From Trujillonella endophytica (GTDB lineage: Bacteria; Actinomycetota; Actinomycetes; Mycobacteriales; Geodermatophilaceae), in the NCBI RefSeq assembly GCF_900110555.1, contig NZ_FOEE01000021.1, positions 1 through 56,368 of the forward strand: a stretch of DNA of 56,368 nucleotides. Reading direction: 5' to 3'. The notes under the pieces were generated by a model. It was not told the origin of the DNA. It saw nothing but the letters and a program-made list of their open reading frames with translations, and made no database searches. Numbering within the stretch: position 1 is the stretch's first letter; the number at the start of each line of letters is the position of its first letter. Positions 8,087 to 15,400 of this stretch are shown piece by piece. The position numbers and the translations under genes are program-made.

Positions 8087-9349
8087 TCAGGCGGCGATCG
8101 GCTGCGCCGGCTCCCGGACGTCGGCGGCGATCCGCACGCTGCGCCGGCGCCGGCGGACCCCGACCACGGCGACCAGGGCCAGCACCACGCAGACGGCGGC
8201 GTACACCTCGGCCACCGCCTCCAGCCCCACCGCGGTCGCCGTCGTGCCGGCGACGATGGCCGGCACGCTGAAGCTGAGGTAGCCGACCACGAACGCTGCC
8301 GACAGCAGGGCCGCCCGGTCGGCGGGGGCGACGCCGTCCGTCGTCGTGGAGATTGCGCCGAGCACGGCCAGGCCGAAGCCCAGGCCCGAGACCACCGCCG
8401 ACACGAACAGCAGCGGCACGGCGCCGGTCAGCAGCGCGGCGATCGTGGCGAGCACGCCGGCGACGAACACCAGCGCGCCGCCGACCATGGCCCGCTGCGG
8501 CTCCACGCCGCGGCCCAGCACGGACCCGAGGGCGGCGGAGCCCTGCATGGCCAGGACCAGCAGGCTGCCGACCAGGTGGTCCTCCAGGCCGAACACCGTG
8601 GCCGCCAGCGACGGGCCGAGGGAGAGGTAGAGGCCGCCCAGCGCCCAGGCGGCGACCAGCACCGGCAGCGCCAGCAGGAAGCCCGGCCGCTGCGAGTGCG
8701 GCACCCGCACCGAGGGCCGCAGCGACGCGACCGCGCCGGGCACGCGCGGGGAGGTCTCCGGCAGCAGCCAGACCGCGGCGGCGCCGAGGACGAGGGCGAC
8801 GGCGAGGAAGGCGAACACCCAGCGGGTCGGCTCGGCGACGTACTCCACGACCAGGCCGGCCCCCACCACGCCCACCGACAGCCCCAGGCCTGGTGCCGCG
8901 CTGTTGACCAGTGACCCGAGCGGCCGTTCGCGCCGCTCGGTGTCGAGCACGAGCGCGCCCAGCGTGCCGGTCAGCGCCCCCATCGAGACGCCCTGCACCA
9001 CCCGCGCGACCAGCAGCCAGCCCACGCCGTCGGCGGCGAGGAACACGCCCATCGCCGAGGCCATCAGCAGCAGCCCGCCGGCGAGCACGGGCCGCCGGCC
9101 GACGTGGTCGCTCAGCCCGCCCACCACCAGCAGCGCGATCAGGAGGGCGAAGGCGTAGATGCCGAAGACGACGGTCAGCGTGCCCGACCCGAAGCCGAAC
9201 TGCTCGGAGTAGACGCGGTACAGCGGCGTCGGGACCCCGGAGGCGGCCAGCGCCAGCAGCAGCAGACCCGTCGCGGTCCAGAACGCCGGGGTGCGCGAGA
9301 GCGTCGGGGAGGGCACGACCCTTCGCAAGGGCAACGATCTCGCCCGCAT
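8087..9349 (-). CDS. Major facilitator superfamily transporter
   Basis: A 420-residue membrane protein with about 12 hydrophobic segments. The canonical MFS loop motif between helices 2 and 3 reads GGLSDHVGRRPVLAGG, and the helix 4 region contains ARVVQGVSMGALTG. The tail RRRRRSVRIAADV is cytosolic. It resembles drug/metabolite exporters of the DHA type; the substrate cannot be named. It lies between the HAD gene and cobIJ with no overlap to either. The start is uncertain: the ATG at 9349 has a weak RBS and a GTG at 9316 is also possible. Confidence 0.85.
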   Translation of the reverse strand: MRARSLPLRRVVPSPTLSRTPAFWTATGLLLLALAASGVPTPLYRVYSEQFGFGSGTLTVVFGIYAFALLIALLVVGGLSDHVGRRPVLAGGLLLMASAMGVFLAADGVGWLLVARVVQGVSMGALTGTLGALVLDTERRERPLGSLVNSAAPGLGLSVGVVGAGLVVEYVAEPTRWVFAFLAVALVLGAAAVWLLPETSPRVPGAVASLRPSVRVPHSQRPGFLLALPVLVAAWALGGLYLSLGPSLAATVFGLEDHLVGSLLVLAMQGSAALGSVLGRGVEPQRAMVGGALVFVAGVLATIAALLTGAVPLLFVSAVVSGLGFGLAVLGAISTTTDGVAPADRAALLSAAFVVGYLSFSVPAIVAGTTATAVGLEAVAEVYAAVCVVLALVAVVGVRRRRRSVRIAADVREPAQPIAA

Positions 9350-9436
9350 TCCCGCCCCGGGCGTGTCGGCCCTCCCCGCTCCCCGCTCCCGGCGCGGGAG
9401 CGCGGGACCGTTCGTGCAGAAGTGCGGAGATGCGCC

Positions 9437-9460
9437 GGGGCAGGGGTGCGGAACTGCCCC
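9437..9460. repeat. Single copy of the 24-bp palindromic repeat
   Basis: One unit starting GGGGCAGGGGTGCGGAAC and ending TGCCCC, the same design as the six-unit array at 15182-15325. A degenerate partial copy precedes it (9420-9436). Located at the 3' end of cobIJ in the 114-bp gap before the MFS gene. Confidence 0.75.
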
Positions 9461-9463
9461 GGG

Positions 9464-10954
9464 TCAGTAGCTGCGCGGGGTGTAGACCGCGCCGCCCGGA
9501 CCGACCCGGGTGCGGGAGGAGCCGACCAGCACCAGGCAGCGCATGTCGACGGTCTCGGGGTCCAGCTCGCCCAGCGTCGTCACGCGCACCTCCTCGGCCG
9601 GCCCGCCGACGTCGCGCCCCACCACCACGACCGTCTCGACGTCGCGCACCTCCAGCAGGATCTTCTGCGCCTCGCCCAGCTGGTGCGGCCGGGCCTTCGA
9701 CCGCGGGTTGTAGAGGGCGAGCACGAGGTCGGCCTGCGCGGCGTGCCGGAGCCGGTCGAGGACGACGTCCCACGGCTTGAGCACGTCCGAGAGGCTGAGC
9801 ACGGCGAAGTCGTGGCCCAGCGGCGCGCCGACCCGGCTGGCCACCGCCTGCGCCGCGGTGAGACCGGGCAGCACCCGGACGGCGATCCCGGCGTACCCGG
9901 GGCGGTCGGCGACCTCGAGCACCGCGGCGGCCATCGCGAAGACGCCGGGGTCGCCGCTGGAGACGACCGCCACCCGGCGGCCGGCGCGGGCCAGCTCCAG
10001 CGCGTGCGCGGCGCGCTCGGCCTCCACCCGGTTGTCACTGGGGTGGCGCGTCTGCCGCGGGTTGACCTCGACCCGGTCCAGGTAGGGGCCGTAGCCGACC
10101 AGGTCGTCGGCGGCCGCGAGCGCGGCGGCGGCCTCGGGGGTCGTCCAGGAGCGCTGCCCCGGGCCCAGCCCGACCACCACGACCTCGCCGGTGCGCGGGC
10201 CGGCCTCGTCGTACTGCTCGGGCCCGGGGGTCGGGCCGGTCAGCTCGCTGGGCAGCAGCGCGAGGGAGAAGTACGGAACGGTCTCCGGGTCGACCTCGGC
10301 CAGCGGCATCGTCCGCTGGCGCTCGGTGGTCGCCCGCTCGACGTAGATGGCCCGGTCCAGCACCCCGGCCATCTCGAACGCGTCGCGCACCGAGGAGAAC
10401 GTGCGGCCGAGCTTCATCACCGCCGCCGAGTCCGTGGTCGCCAGCCACTCGGCGAGCTCCTCGGCCGGCAGCGTGCCCGGCAGCACGGTGAGCACCTCGT
10501 CGCGCTCCACCAGCGGCCGGCCGACGACCGCCGCGGCGCCGCTGACGCTGGTCACGCCGGGCACCACCTCGGTGGGGTAGCGGTGCGCCAGTCGCTTGTG
10601 CATGTGCATGTAGGACCCGTAGAAGAACGGGTCGCCCTCGGCCAGGACGACGACGTCGCGGCCGGCGTCCAGGTGCGCGGCGAGGCGGGCGGCGGCGGCC
10701 TCGTAGAACTCGTCGATCGCCCCCTGGTAGCCGCCGGGGTGGTCGGTCGTCTCGGTCGTGACCGGGTAGACCAGCAGCTCCTCGACCTGCCCCGCGCGCA
10801 GGTAGGGCGCGGCGAGCGCCCGCGCCACCGACCGGCCGTGCTGCGCCGCGTGGAAGGCGACGACGTCGGCGGCGCCGATCAGCCGGGCGGCCTTGACCGT
10901 CACGAGCTCGGGGTCGCCGGGGCCCAGCCCGACGCCGTACAGCCGCCCGCTCAC
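9464..10954 (-). CDS. cobIJ: Fused precorrin-2 C20-/precorrin-3B C17-methyltransferase CobI-CobJ
   Basis: Bifunctional corrin methyltransferase of 496 residues. Residues 1 to about 245 are CobI-like ([53 protein letters not shown]). From about residue 258 a CobJ domain begins ([49 protein letters not shown]). The GTG start overlaps the cobH stop by 4 bp, so cobH-cobIJ form one transcript. The fusion keeps consecutive methylations in one polypeptide and is common in actinobacteria. Confidence 0.96.
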   Translation of the reverse strand: MSGRLYGVGLGPGDPELVTVKAARLIGAADVVAFHAAQHGRSVARALAAPYLRAGQVEELLVYPVTTETTDHPGGYQGAIDEFYEAAAARLAAHLDAGRDVVVLAEGDPFFYGSYMHMHKRLAHRYPTEVVPGVTSVSGAAAVVGRPLVERDEVLTVLPGTLPAEELAEWLATTDSAAVMKLGRTFSSVRDAFEMAGVLDRAIYVERATTERQRTMPLAEVDPETVPYFSLALLPSELTGPTPGPEQYDEAGPRTGEVVVVGLGPGQRSWTTPEAAAALAAADDLVGYGPYLDRVEVNPRQTRHPSDNRVEAERAAHALELARAGRRVAVVSSGDPGVFAMAAAVLEVADRPGYAGIAVRVLPGLTAAQAVASRVGAPLGHDFAVLSLSDVLKPWDVVLDRLRHAAQADLVLALYNPRSKARPHQLGEAQKILLEVRDVETVVVVGRDVGGPAEEVRVTTLGELDPETVDMRCLVLVGSSRTRVGPGGAVYTPRSY

Positions 10955-11595
10955 TCCTGATCACTCGCGATCGCGTTCACGGCGGCCGCGGTGATCGCGC
11001 TGCCGCCGCGCCGCCCGCGCACCACGAGGAAGTCCAGGTCGGAGGCGGCCAGGGCGTCCTTGGACTCGGCGGCGCCGATGAAGCCGACGGGGATGCCGAG
11101 GACGGCGGCCGGCCGCGGCGCTCCCGCCTCGATCATCTCGAGCAGGTGGAACAGCGCCGTCGGCGCGTTGCCGATCGCCACCACGGCGCCGTCGAGCCGG
11201 TCGCGCCACAGCTCCAGGGCGGCCGCGGTGCGGGTGGTGTCCAGGGCGGCGGCCAGCGCCGGCACCCGCGGGTCGCCCAGCGTGCAGAGGACGTCGTTGT
11301 CGGCGGGCAGCCGGCCGCGGGTGATCCCGGAGGCCACCATCTGCGCGTCGCACAGCACGGGCGCTCCCGCGTCGAGGGCGGCGCGGGCCCGGGCCACGAC
11401 CCCCGGGGAGGCGGCGACGTCGTCCACCAGGTCGACCTGGCCGCACGCGTGGATCATCCGCACCACCACCCGGGCGACGTCCTCGGGCAGGCCGCCGAGG
11501 TCGGCCTCGGCGCGGATGGTGGCGAACGAGCGCCGGTAGATCTCGGCGCCGTCCTTCTCGTAGGCGTACATCGGCGAGGAGGCTACGTCCCCCAC
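10951..11595 (-). CDS. cobH: Precorrin-8X methylmutase
   Basis: Moves the C11 methyl group to C12, giving hydrogenobyrinic acid. The 214-residue protein has the catalytic histidine in [11 protein letters not shown] (His49), then [30 protein letters not shown] and [12 protein letters not shown], all hallmarks of CobH/CbiC. GTG start at 11595. It is the first gene of cobH-cobIJ and is divergent from the GlgC-like gene with only 35 bp between, so the two share a compact promoter region. Confidence 0.96.
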   Translation of the reverse strand: MGDVASSPMYAYEKDGAEIYRRSFATIRAEADLGGLPEDVARVVVRMIHACGQVDLVDDVAASPGVVARARAALDAGAPVLCDAQMVASGITRGRLPADNDVLCTLGDPRVPALAAALDTTRTAAALELWRDRLDGAVVAIGNAPTALFHLLEMIEAGAPRPAAVLGIPVGFIGAAESKDALAASDLDFLVVRGRRGGSAITAAAVNAIASDQE

Positions 11596-11630
11596 AGGTA
11601 GCTCCCGGCGGCAGCGGGTAGCGGGCGGTC

Positions 11631-12812
11631 ATGCCACTGCCCCGGGTCCTCGTCCTCGTCCTCGCCGGTGGCAAGGGCAACCGCCTCGAACTGCTCACCG
11701 AGACCCGGGCCAAGCCCGCCGTCCCGTTCGCCGGGGTGTACCGGCTCATCGACTTCCCGCTGTCCAACTGCCAGCACTCCGCGATCGCCGACGTGTGGGT
11801 GTCGGTGCAGTACCAGCCCCAGTCGGTGTCGGAGCACCTGGCCAACGGCCGCCCCTGGGACCTGGACCGCACCACCGGCGGGCTGATGATGCTGCCGCCG
11901 TTCCAGGGCAGCGAGCGCGGCGGCTGGACCGAGGGCACCGCCGACGGGTTGTGGCGGCAGGCGGAGCTCGTGCGCGGCTTCGATCCCGACGCGCTCGTCG
12001 TCGTCAGCTCCGACGCGGTCTACAAGCTGGACTACCGCGAGGTCGTCGACGCCCACCTGGGCAGCGGCGCGGAGGTCACGATGGTGACCACCGAGGTCGC
12101 CGCGGACGACGCCGCGCGCTACGGCATCGTCCGGGTCGGGAAGGGCGGGGCGGTCGAGGACTACGCGTACAAGCCCGACGAGCCGGCGACGACGACCGCC
12201 ACCAACGAGGTGTTCGTGTTCAGCCCCGCCGAGACCCTCGACCGGCTCGAGGCGCTGGCCGACGAGGTCGGGGAGGAGGGCCTGGAGGACCTCGGCTCGC
12301 ACCTGCTGCCCGCGCAGACCCGGGACGGCGTCGCCCGCGCCTTCCCGCTGGCGGGCTACTGGCGGGACGTGGGCACCGTGCCGGCCTACTGGGAGGCGCA
12401 CCAGGACTTCCTCGCGGAGGACCCGCCCATCGACCTCGACGAGCGCACCTGGCCGCTGCACACCCGCGGCGGCCGGCACAGCGCCGCGCGGGTGCTGGAC
12501 GGGGCCTCGGTCGACGGCAGCCTGCTGTCGGGCGGCACCCGGGTGGCCGGGGCGGTGCGCGGTTCCGTGCTGTCCCCCGGCGTGATCGTGGAGGCCGGCG
12601 CGACCGTGGTCGACTCGGTGCTGCTGCCCGGCGTCCGGGTGCGGGCCGGCGCGACGGTGACACGGGCGGTGGTCGACGACGGCGTCGACGTCGGGGCGGG
12701 CTGCTCGGTCGGCGGGGACGGCGACATCACCCTGCTCGGCCGGGGCGTGCGGGTGCCTGACGGCACCGAGGTGCCCGCGGGCGCCCGCTTCCCGGACCCG
12801 GACGACGACTGA
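11631..12812 (+). CDS. Glucose-1-phosphate adenylyltransferase family protein (GlgC-like)
   Basis: ADP-glucose pyrophosphorylase-type nucleotidyltransferase, 393 residues. The N-terminal domain has the glycine-rich loop LVLAGGKGNRLELLTE followed by RAKPAVPFAGVYRLIDFPLS. ARYGIVRV and AGYWRDVGTVPAYWEAH are the substrate-site segments, and from about residue 290 there is a left-handed beta-helix of short hexapeptide-like repeats (GASVDGSLLSGGTRV). GlgC makes ADP-glucose for glycogen. Several GlgC signature positions differ (ELLTE where PLT is usual, GGWTEGTADGLWRQ for the WxxGTADA loop), so it may be a paralogue with another role. Flanked by cobH and cobG without functional connection. Confidence 0.75.
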   Translation: MPLPRVLVLVLAGGKGNRLELLTETRAKPAVPFAGVYRLIDFPLSNCQHSAIADVWVSVQYQPQSVSEHLANGRPWDLDRTTGGLMMLPPFQGSERGGWTEGTADGLWRQAELVRGFDPDALVVVSSDAVYKLDYREVVDAHLGSGAEVTMVTTEVAADDAARYGIVRVGKGGAVEDYAYKPDEPATTTATNEVFVFSPAETLDRLEALADEVGEEGLEDLGSHLLPAQTRDGVARAFPLAGYWRDVGTVPAYWEAHQDFLAEDPPIDLDERTWPLHTRGGRHSAARVLDGASVDGSLLSGGTRVAGAVRGSVLSPGVIVEAGATVVDSVLLPGVRVRAGATVTRAVVDDGVDVGAGCSVGGDGDITLLGRGVRVPDGTEVPAGARFPDPDDD

Positions 12813-12823
12813 GGGCCCCCGGC

Positions 12824-13987
12824 TCAGCCGATCGCGTAGCCCGCCGGCGTCGCGACGACGTCCACCACCTCGCCGCGCGGCCGGCCGCAGCGGCGCGCGC
12901 ACCCGGCCCAGTGCTGGCGGGCGCCGCCGGCCGGGAGGGTGCCGCCGGCGACGGCGTGCGCGGCATCGGCCCGGACGTCGGCGAGCGCCTTCGCGCAGCC
13001 CGGCCGGCCGGCGCACGCGGTCACCCGCAGCCAGGGGCTGTCCGGTTCGAGCACCAGCCCGGCGGCGGCGAGCGCGGTGGCCGCCGAGGCGTCCGGCAGG
13101 TCGGGGACGGCGACGGCGCGCCACGGCGTGACCTGCAGCGGACCGGTCGAGGTGGCCGCCAGGAGCTCGGCCTGCCCCGCCGTCAGCCGGCCCAGCGGGA
13201 CGACGACCACGAGCGCCGTCCGCCCGTCCAGCTGACCGACCGCACCGGCGGAGAGGACTTTCGCGCGCGAGATGCTCACCGCCCGAAAGACTCTCGCGCG
13301 CGACATGCCCTCCGCAGTGAGCCGGGCCGCCACCCGCGCGGGGCCGTCGTCGAGCTCCGCGAGGCGCCAGGCGCTGCTGCCCTGCGCGGTGCGCTCGGCC
13401 AGGAACGCGCGGGTCGCGGCGAGCGCGAGGTCGACGGCGTCCCCCGGGGCGGCGCGCAGCCCGCTGTCGGCGCCGGCGAGGGTGAGCGCGACGGTGCCGG
13501 GGTCGAGCGCCACCAGGCCGACGTCCCCACCGAGACCGGAGACGTCGCCGCGGCCGTCGTCGAGCGTGGCCAGGTAGCGGCCCGGCAGGTCGGCGAGGGC
13601 CGGGTCGGCGCACAGGCCGGCGTCCAGTGCGGCGACCCACGGCGTGACGTCGAGGAACCCGCCCGCGGTGCGGCCCGACAGCGTGCTGGCCAGCACGTTG
13701 CGCACCCGCTCGTGGGTGGCGCTGGGCAGCAGCCCCGCCGCGGCCAGCCGGTCGCCCAGTGCCACCTCGGCGCCGGGTCCCAGCCCGCGCAGCTGCACGT
13801 TGCCGCGGCTGGTCAGCTCCAGGGCGCCGTCGCCCAGGTCGCGGGCCGCCGCGGCGAGGACCCGCAGCCGGGCGGCGGTCAGGAGCCCGCCCGGCACGCG
13901 CACCCGCGCCAGCGCGCCGTCGGCGGCGGCGTGGGTCTGCAGCGCGCCGGGGCAGGCGTCGGCACGGTCGCGGATCGGGGAGCTCAT
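12824..13987 (-). CDS. cobG: Precorrin-3B synthase CobG
   Basis: Oxygen-dependent monooxygenase related to nitrite/sulfite reductases that forms precorrin-3B in the aerobic pathway. The 387-residue product has the ferredoxin-like half-domains (ALELTSRGNVQLRGLG near residue 53). The iron-sulfur ligands come as TACAGRPGCAKAL and WAGCARRCGRP (C-x5-C and C-x3-C) near the C-terminus. ATG at 13987, shortly after a CGGGCGCC stretch. It is transcribed alone and convergent with the GlgC-like gene (11 bp between stops). An unusual in-frame 33-bp duplication lies in the middle of the gene. Confidence 0.93.
   Translation of the reverse strand: MSSPIRDRADACPGALQTHAAADGALARVRVPGGLLTAARLRVLAAAARDLGDGALELTSRGNVQLRGLGPGAEVALGDRLAAAGLLPSATHERVRNVLASTLSGRTAGGFLDVTPWVAALDAGLCADPALADLPGRYLATLDDGRGDVSGLGGDVGLVALDPGTVALTLAGADSGLRAAPGDAVDLALAATRAFLAERTAQGSSAWRLAELDDGPARVAARLTAEGMSRARVFRAVSISRAKVLSAGAVGQLDGRTALVVVVPLGRLTAGQAELLAATSTGPLQVTPWRAVAVPDLPDASAATALAAAGLVLEPDSPWLRVTACAGRPGCAKALADVRADAAHAVAGGTLPAGGARQHWAGCARRCGRPRGEVVDVVATPAGYAIG
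13248..13315. repeat. 68-bp palindromic/duplicated element inside cobG
   Basis: The 10-bp palindrome TCGCGCGCGA occurs at 13261-13270 and 13294-13303, exactly 33 bp (11 codons) apart, inside an imperfect 25-bp direct repeat. The outer ends GCGGAG (13248) and CTCCGC (13310) are inverted. In the CobG protein it adds the paired peptide SRARVFRAV / SRAKVLSAG. The frame stays open. Confidence 0.7.
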
Positions 13988-14025
13988 GGCGCCCGCGAGG
14001 CTACGTCGCCCGTGGCCGCCGGGGA

Positions 14026-14703
14026 TCAGTCGTAGGACATCCACACCCGGCGGCGGTCGGTCCGGGAGCTGACCTGCGCCATTGCCGCGACCCGGCGCTG
14101 CTGGTCGGCGGTGGCGGTGTGCTGGACGACGGCGACCTCGGCGTCGCGCATCGCCCGCTCGGCCGCGTACTCCTGCGGGGTGGACGGCGACTCGTCGACC
14201 GGGGGCGCGGCGTCGTCGTCCGGGTGCGCGTAGGGGCTGTCGGGCGGGAGGTTGCCGGTCACCCGGCCGTAGCTGCCGAGCAGCAGCAGCGTCAGCCCGG
14301 CGACCACCGAGAAGACGACGTTGGAGAAGCGGAACGCGAGCACGTTCCAGTCGGTCCGCAGGACGGCGAGGTTGGCCAGCGCCGACAGCAGGAACAGCGA
14401 GCCGACGACGATCATCACCGTCGAGGTGATCCGCGGGCCGCGGAGCACGGCGGCGACCAGCACGGCCGCGGTGACCAGCGAGATGGTCGACAGCAGGCCG
14501 TTGGAGCTCAGGCCGAGCACCCGGTTGCCGCCGGTGGAGAAGAAGGGCAGGCCGTCGAGCAGGCCCAGGACGCCGAATGCGGCGATCGCGGCGGCGACGA
14601 CCAGCGCGCCGATCCGGTGCACCACCGGCACGCGCTGGCCGGGGGTGAGGGAGGGGGCGCCGGCGCGCGGCGTCCGGTGCGGGCGGGAGAGGTGGCGGGT
14701 CAT
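14026..14703 (-). CDS. DUF4383-type four-helix membrane protein
   Basis: A 225-residue protein with an Arg-rich N-terminus (MTRHLSRPHRTPRAG), four hydrophobic helices between about residues 30 and 150 (HRIGALVVAAAIAAFGVLG; STISLVTAAVLVAAVL; STVMIVVGSLFLLSAL; VFSVVAGLTLLLLGS) and a charged cytosolic tail rich in Asp, Pro and Arg. The layout and the central TDWNVLAFRFSNVVFSV motif fit DUF4383 proteins of actinobacteria, whose function is unknown. The ATG at 14703 follows a clear AGGAG. The 124 bp to the divergent TPR gene show no obvious operator. Confidence 0.8.
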   Translation of the reverse strand: MTRHLSRPHRTPRAGAPSLTPGQRVPVVHRIGALVVAAAIAAFGVLGLLDGLPFFSTGGNRVLGLSSNGLLSTISLVTAAVLVAAVLRGPRITSTVMIVVGSLFLLSALANLAVLRTDWNVLAFRFSNVVFSVVAGLTLLLLGSYGRVTGNLPPDSPYAHPDDDAAPPVDESPSTPQEYAAERAMRDAEVAVVQHTATADQQRRVAAMAQVSSRTDRRRVWMSYD

Positions 14704-14827
14704 GGCGGTCTCCTGGGGTGGAACGCGGCTGACGGTCGCTCTTCGCCGCGGCCGGCCTCCCCGGATGCGCCATCCGGTCGTGCGCGACCGGCGGGAAGCC
14801 CGGCGCCCGTCTCCGCGTTCTGCGGGC

Positions 14828-15157
14828 ATGACCCGGTTCGAGATCGATCTGCACTCGGAGTACCTGCGCGCCGACCTGTTCCTCTCCATGGGGCAGCCCA
14901 CCGAGGCCGCGCGGATCCTGGGCCCGGTCGTCGAGGCCGAGCCCACCAACGAGGCGGCGCTGGAGCTGCTCGCGCGCAGCTACTTCGCCTCCGCCCAGCT
15001 GACCCGCGCCGAGGAGGCGCTCGGCCGGCTCGTCGACCTCGCCCCCGCCAACGGCTGGGCCCGCCGCGCGCTGGCCCGCACCCTGGAGCGGCAGAGCCGC
15101 GGCGCCGAGGCCGCGGCCCACCACCGGCTGGCCGACGCGATGGGCGCCGCCCGCTGA
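14828..15157 (+). CDS. Small tetratricopeptide-repeat protein
   Basis: A 109-residue all-helical protein. Residues 10-70 form two clear TPR-like helix pairs: YLRADLFLSMGQPTEAARIL followed by EPTNEAALELLARSY, then TRAEEALGRLVDLAPANGWA. A third partial pair (ALARTLERQSRGAEAAAHH) ends the protein. TPRs bind partner proteins; no enzymatic motif is present. The start ATG at 14828 has no strong RBS. It lies just before the 24-bp repeat array. Confidence 0.8.
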   Translation: MTRFEIDLHSEYLRADLFLSMGQPTEAARILGPVVEAEPTNEAALELLARSYFASAQLTRAEEALGRLVDLAPANGWARRALARTLERQSRGAEAAAHHRLADAMGAAR

Positions 15158-15181
15158 CCCGCTGACCCCCGCCCCCGTCCC

Positions 15182-15325
15182 GGGGCAATTGTGCGAAGTT
15201 GCCCCGGGGCAGAAGGGCGAAGTTGCCCCGGGGCAGGAGCGCGGAATTGCCCCGGGGCAGGAGCGCGGAATTGCCCCGGGGCAGAAGCGCGAAGTTGCCT
15301 CGGGGTAGGAGCGCGGAATTGCCCC
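15182..15325. repeat. Array of six 24-bp palindromic tandem repeats
   Basis: Six head-to-tail units of exactly 24 bp: 15182-15205, 15206-15229, 15230-15253, 15254-15277, 15278-15301, 15302-15325. Each starts with GGGGCA (or GGGGTA) and ends with TTGCCCC (TTGCCTC once); units 3 and 4 are identical and the others differ by a few bases. Both the unit ends and the unit junctions (TTGCCCCGGGGCA) are inverted repeats, so the array can form multiple hairpins. Because 24 is a multiple of 3 the region stays open in several frames without being a gene. A single related unit is at 9437-9460. Confidence 0.9.
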
Positions 15326-15362
15326 GCGCGGCAGGTGGGCGGGCAGGTGGGCAAGAACTGCC

Positions 15363-15393
15363 TTGACCTCGAGTCCACTGGAACGCCTAGCGT
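15363..15393 (+). promoter_or_regulatory. MerR-type promoter (19-bp spacer) of the ABC exporter
   Basis: TTGACC (15363-15368) and TAGCGT (15388-15393) are separated by 19 bp. The spacer is centred on AGT-CC-ACT with imperfect dyad symmetry (CTCGAGTCCACTGGAAC). An overlong spacer with a dyad inside is the hallmark of promoters activated by MerR-family regulators. The predicted transcription start falls about at the ATG at 15401, so the mRNA is probably leaderless. No MerR gene is in the window. Confidence 0.6.
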
Positions 15394-15400
15394 CCGCCGC

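Noticed and set aside
15182-15325. CRISPR array
   Set aside because: The units are contiguous with no spacers, and no cas genes are nearby.
15191-15400. N-terminal extension of the ABC exporter through the 24-bp array
   Set aside because: It would encode an octapeptide repeat upstream of a good promoter and ATG at 15401.
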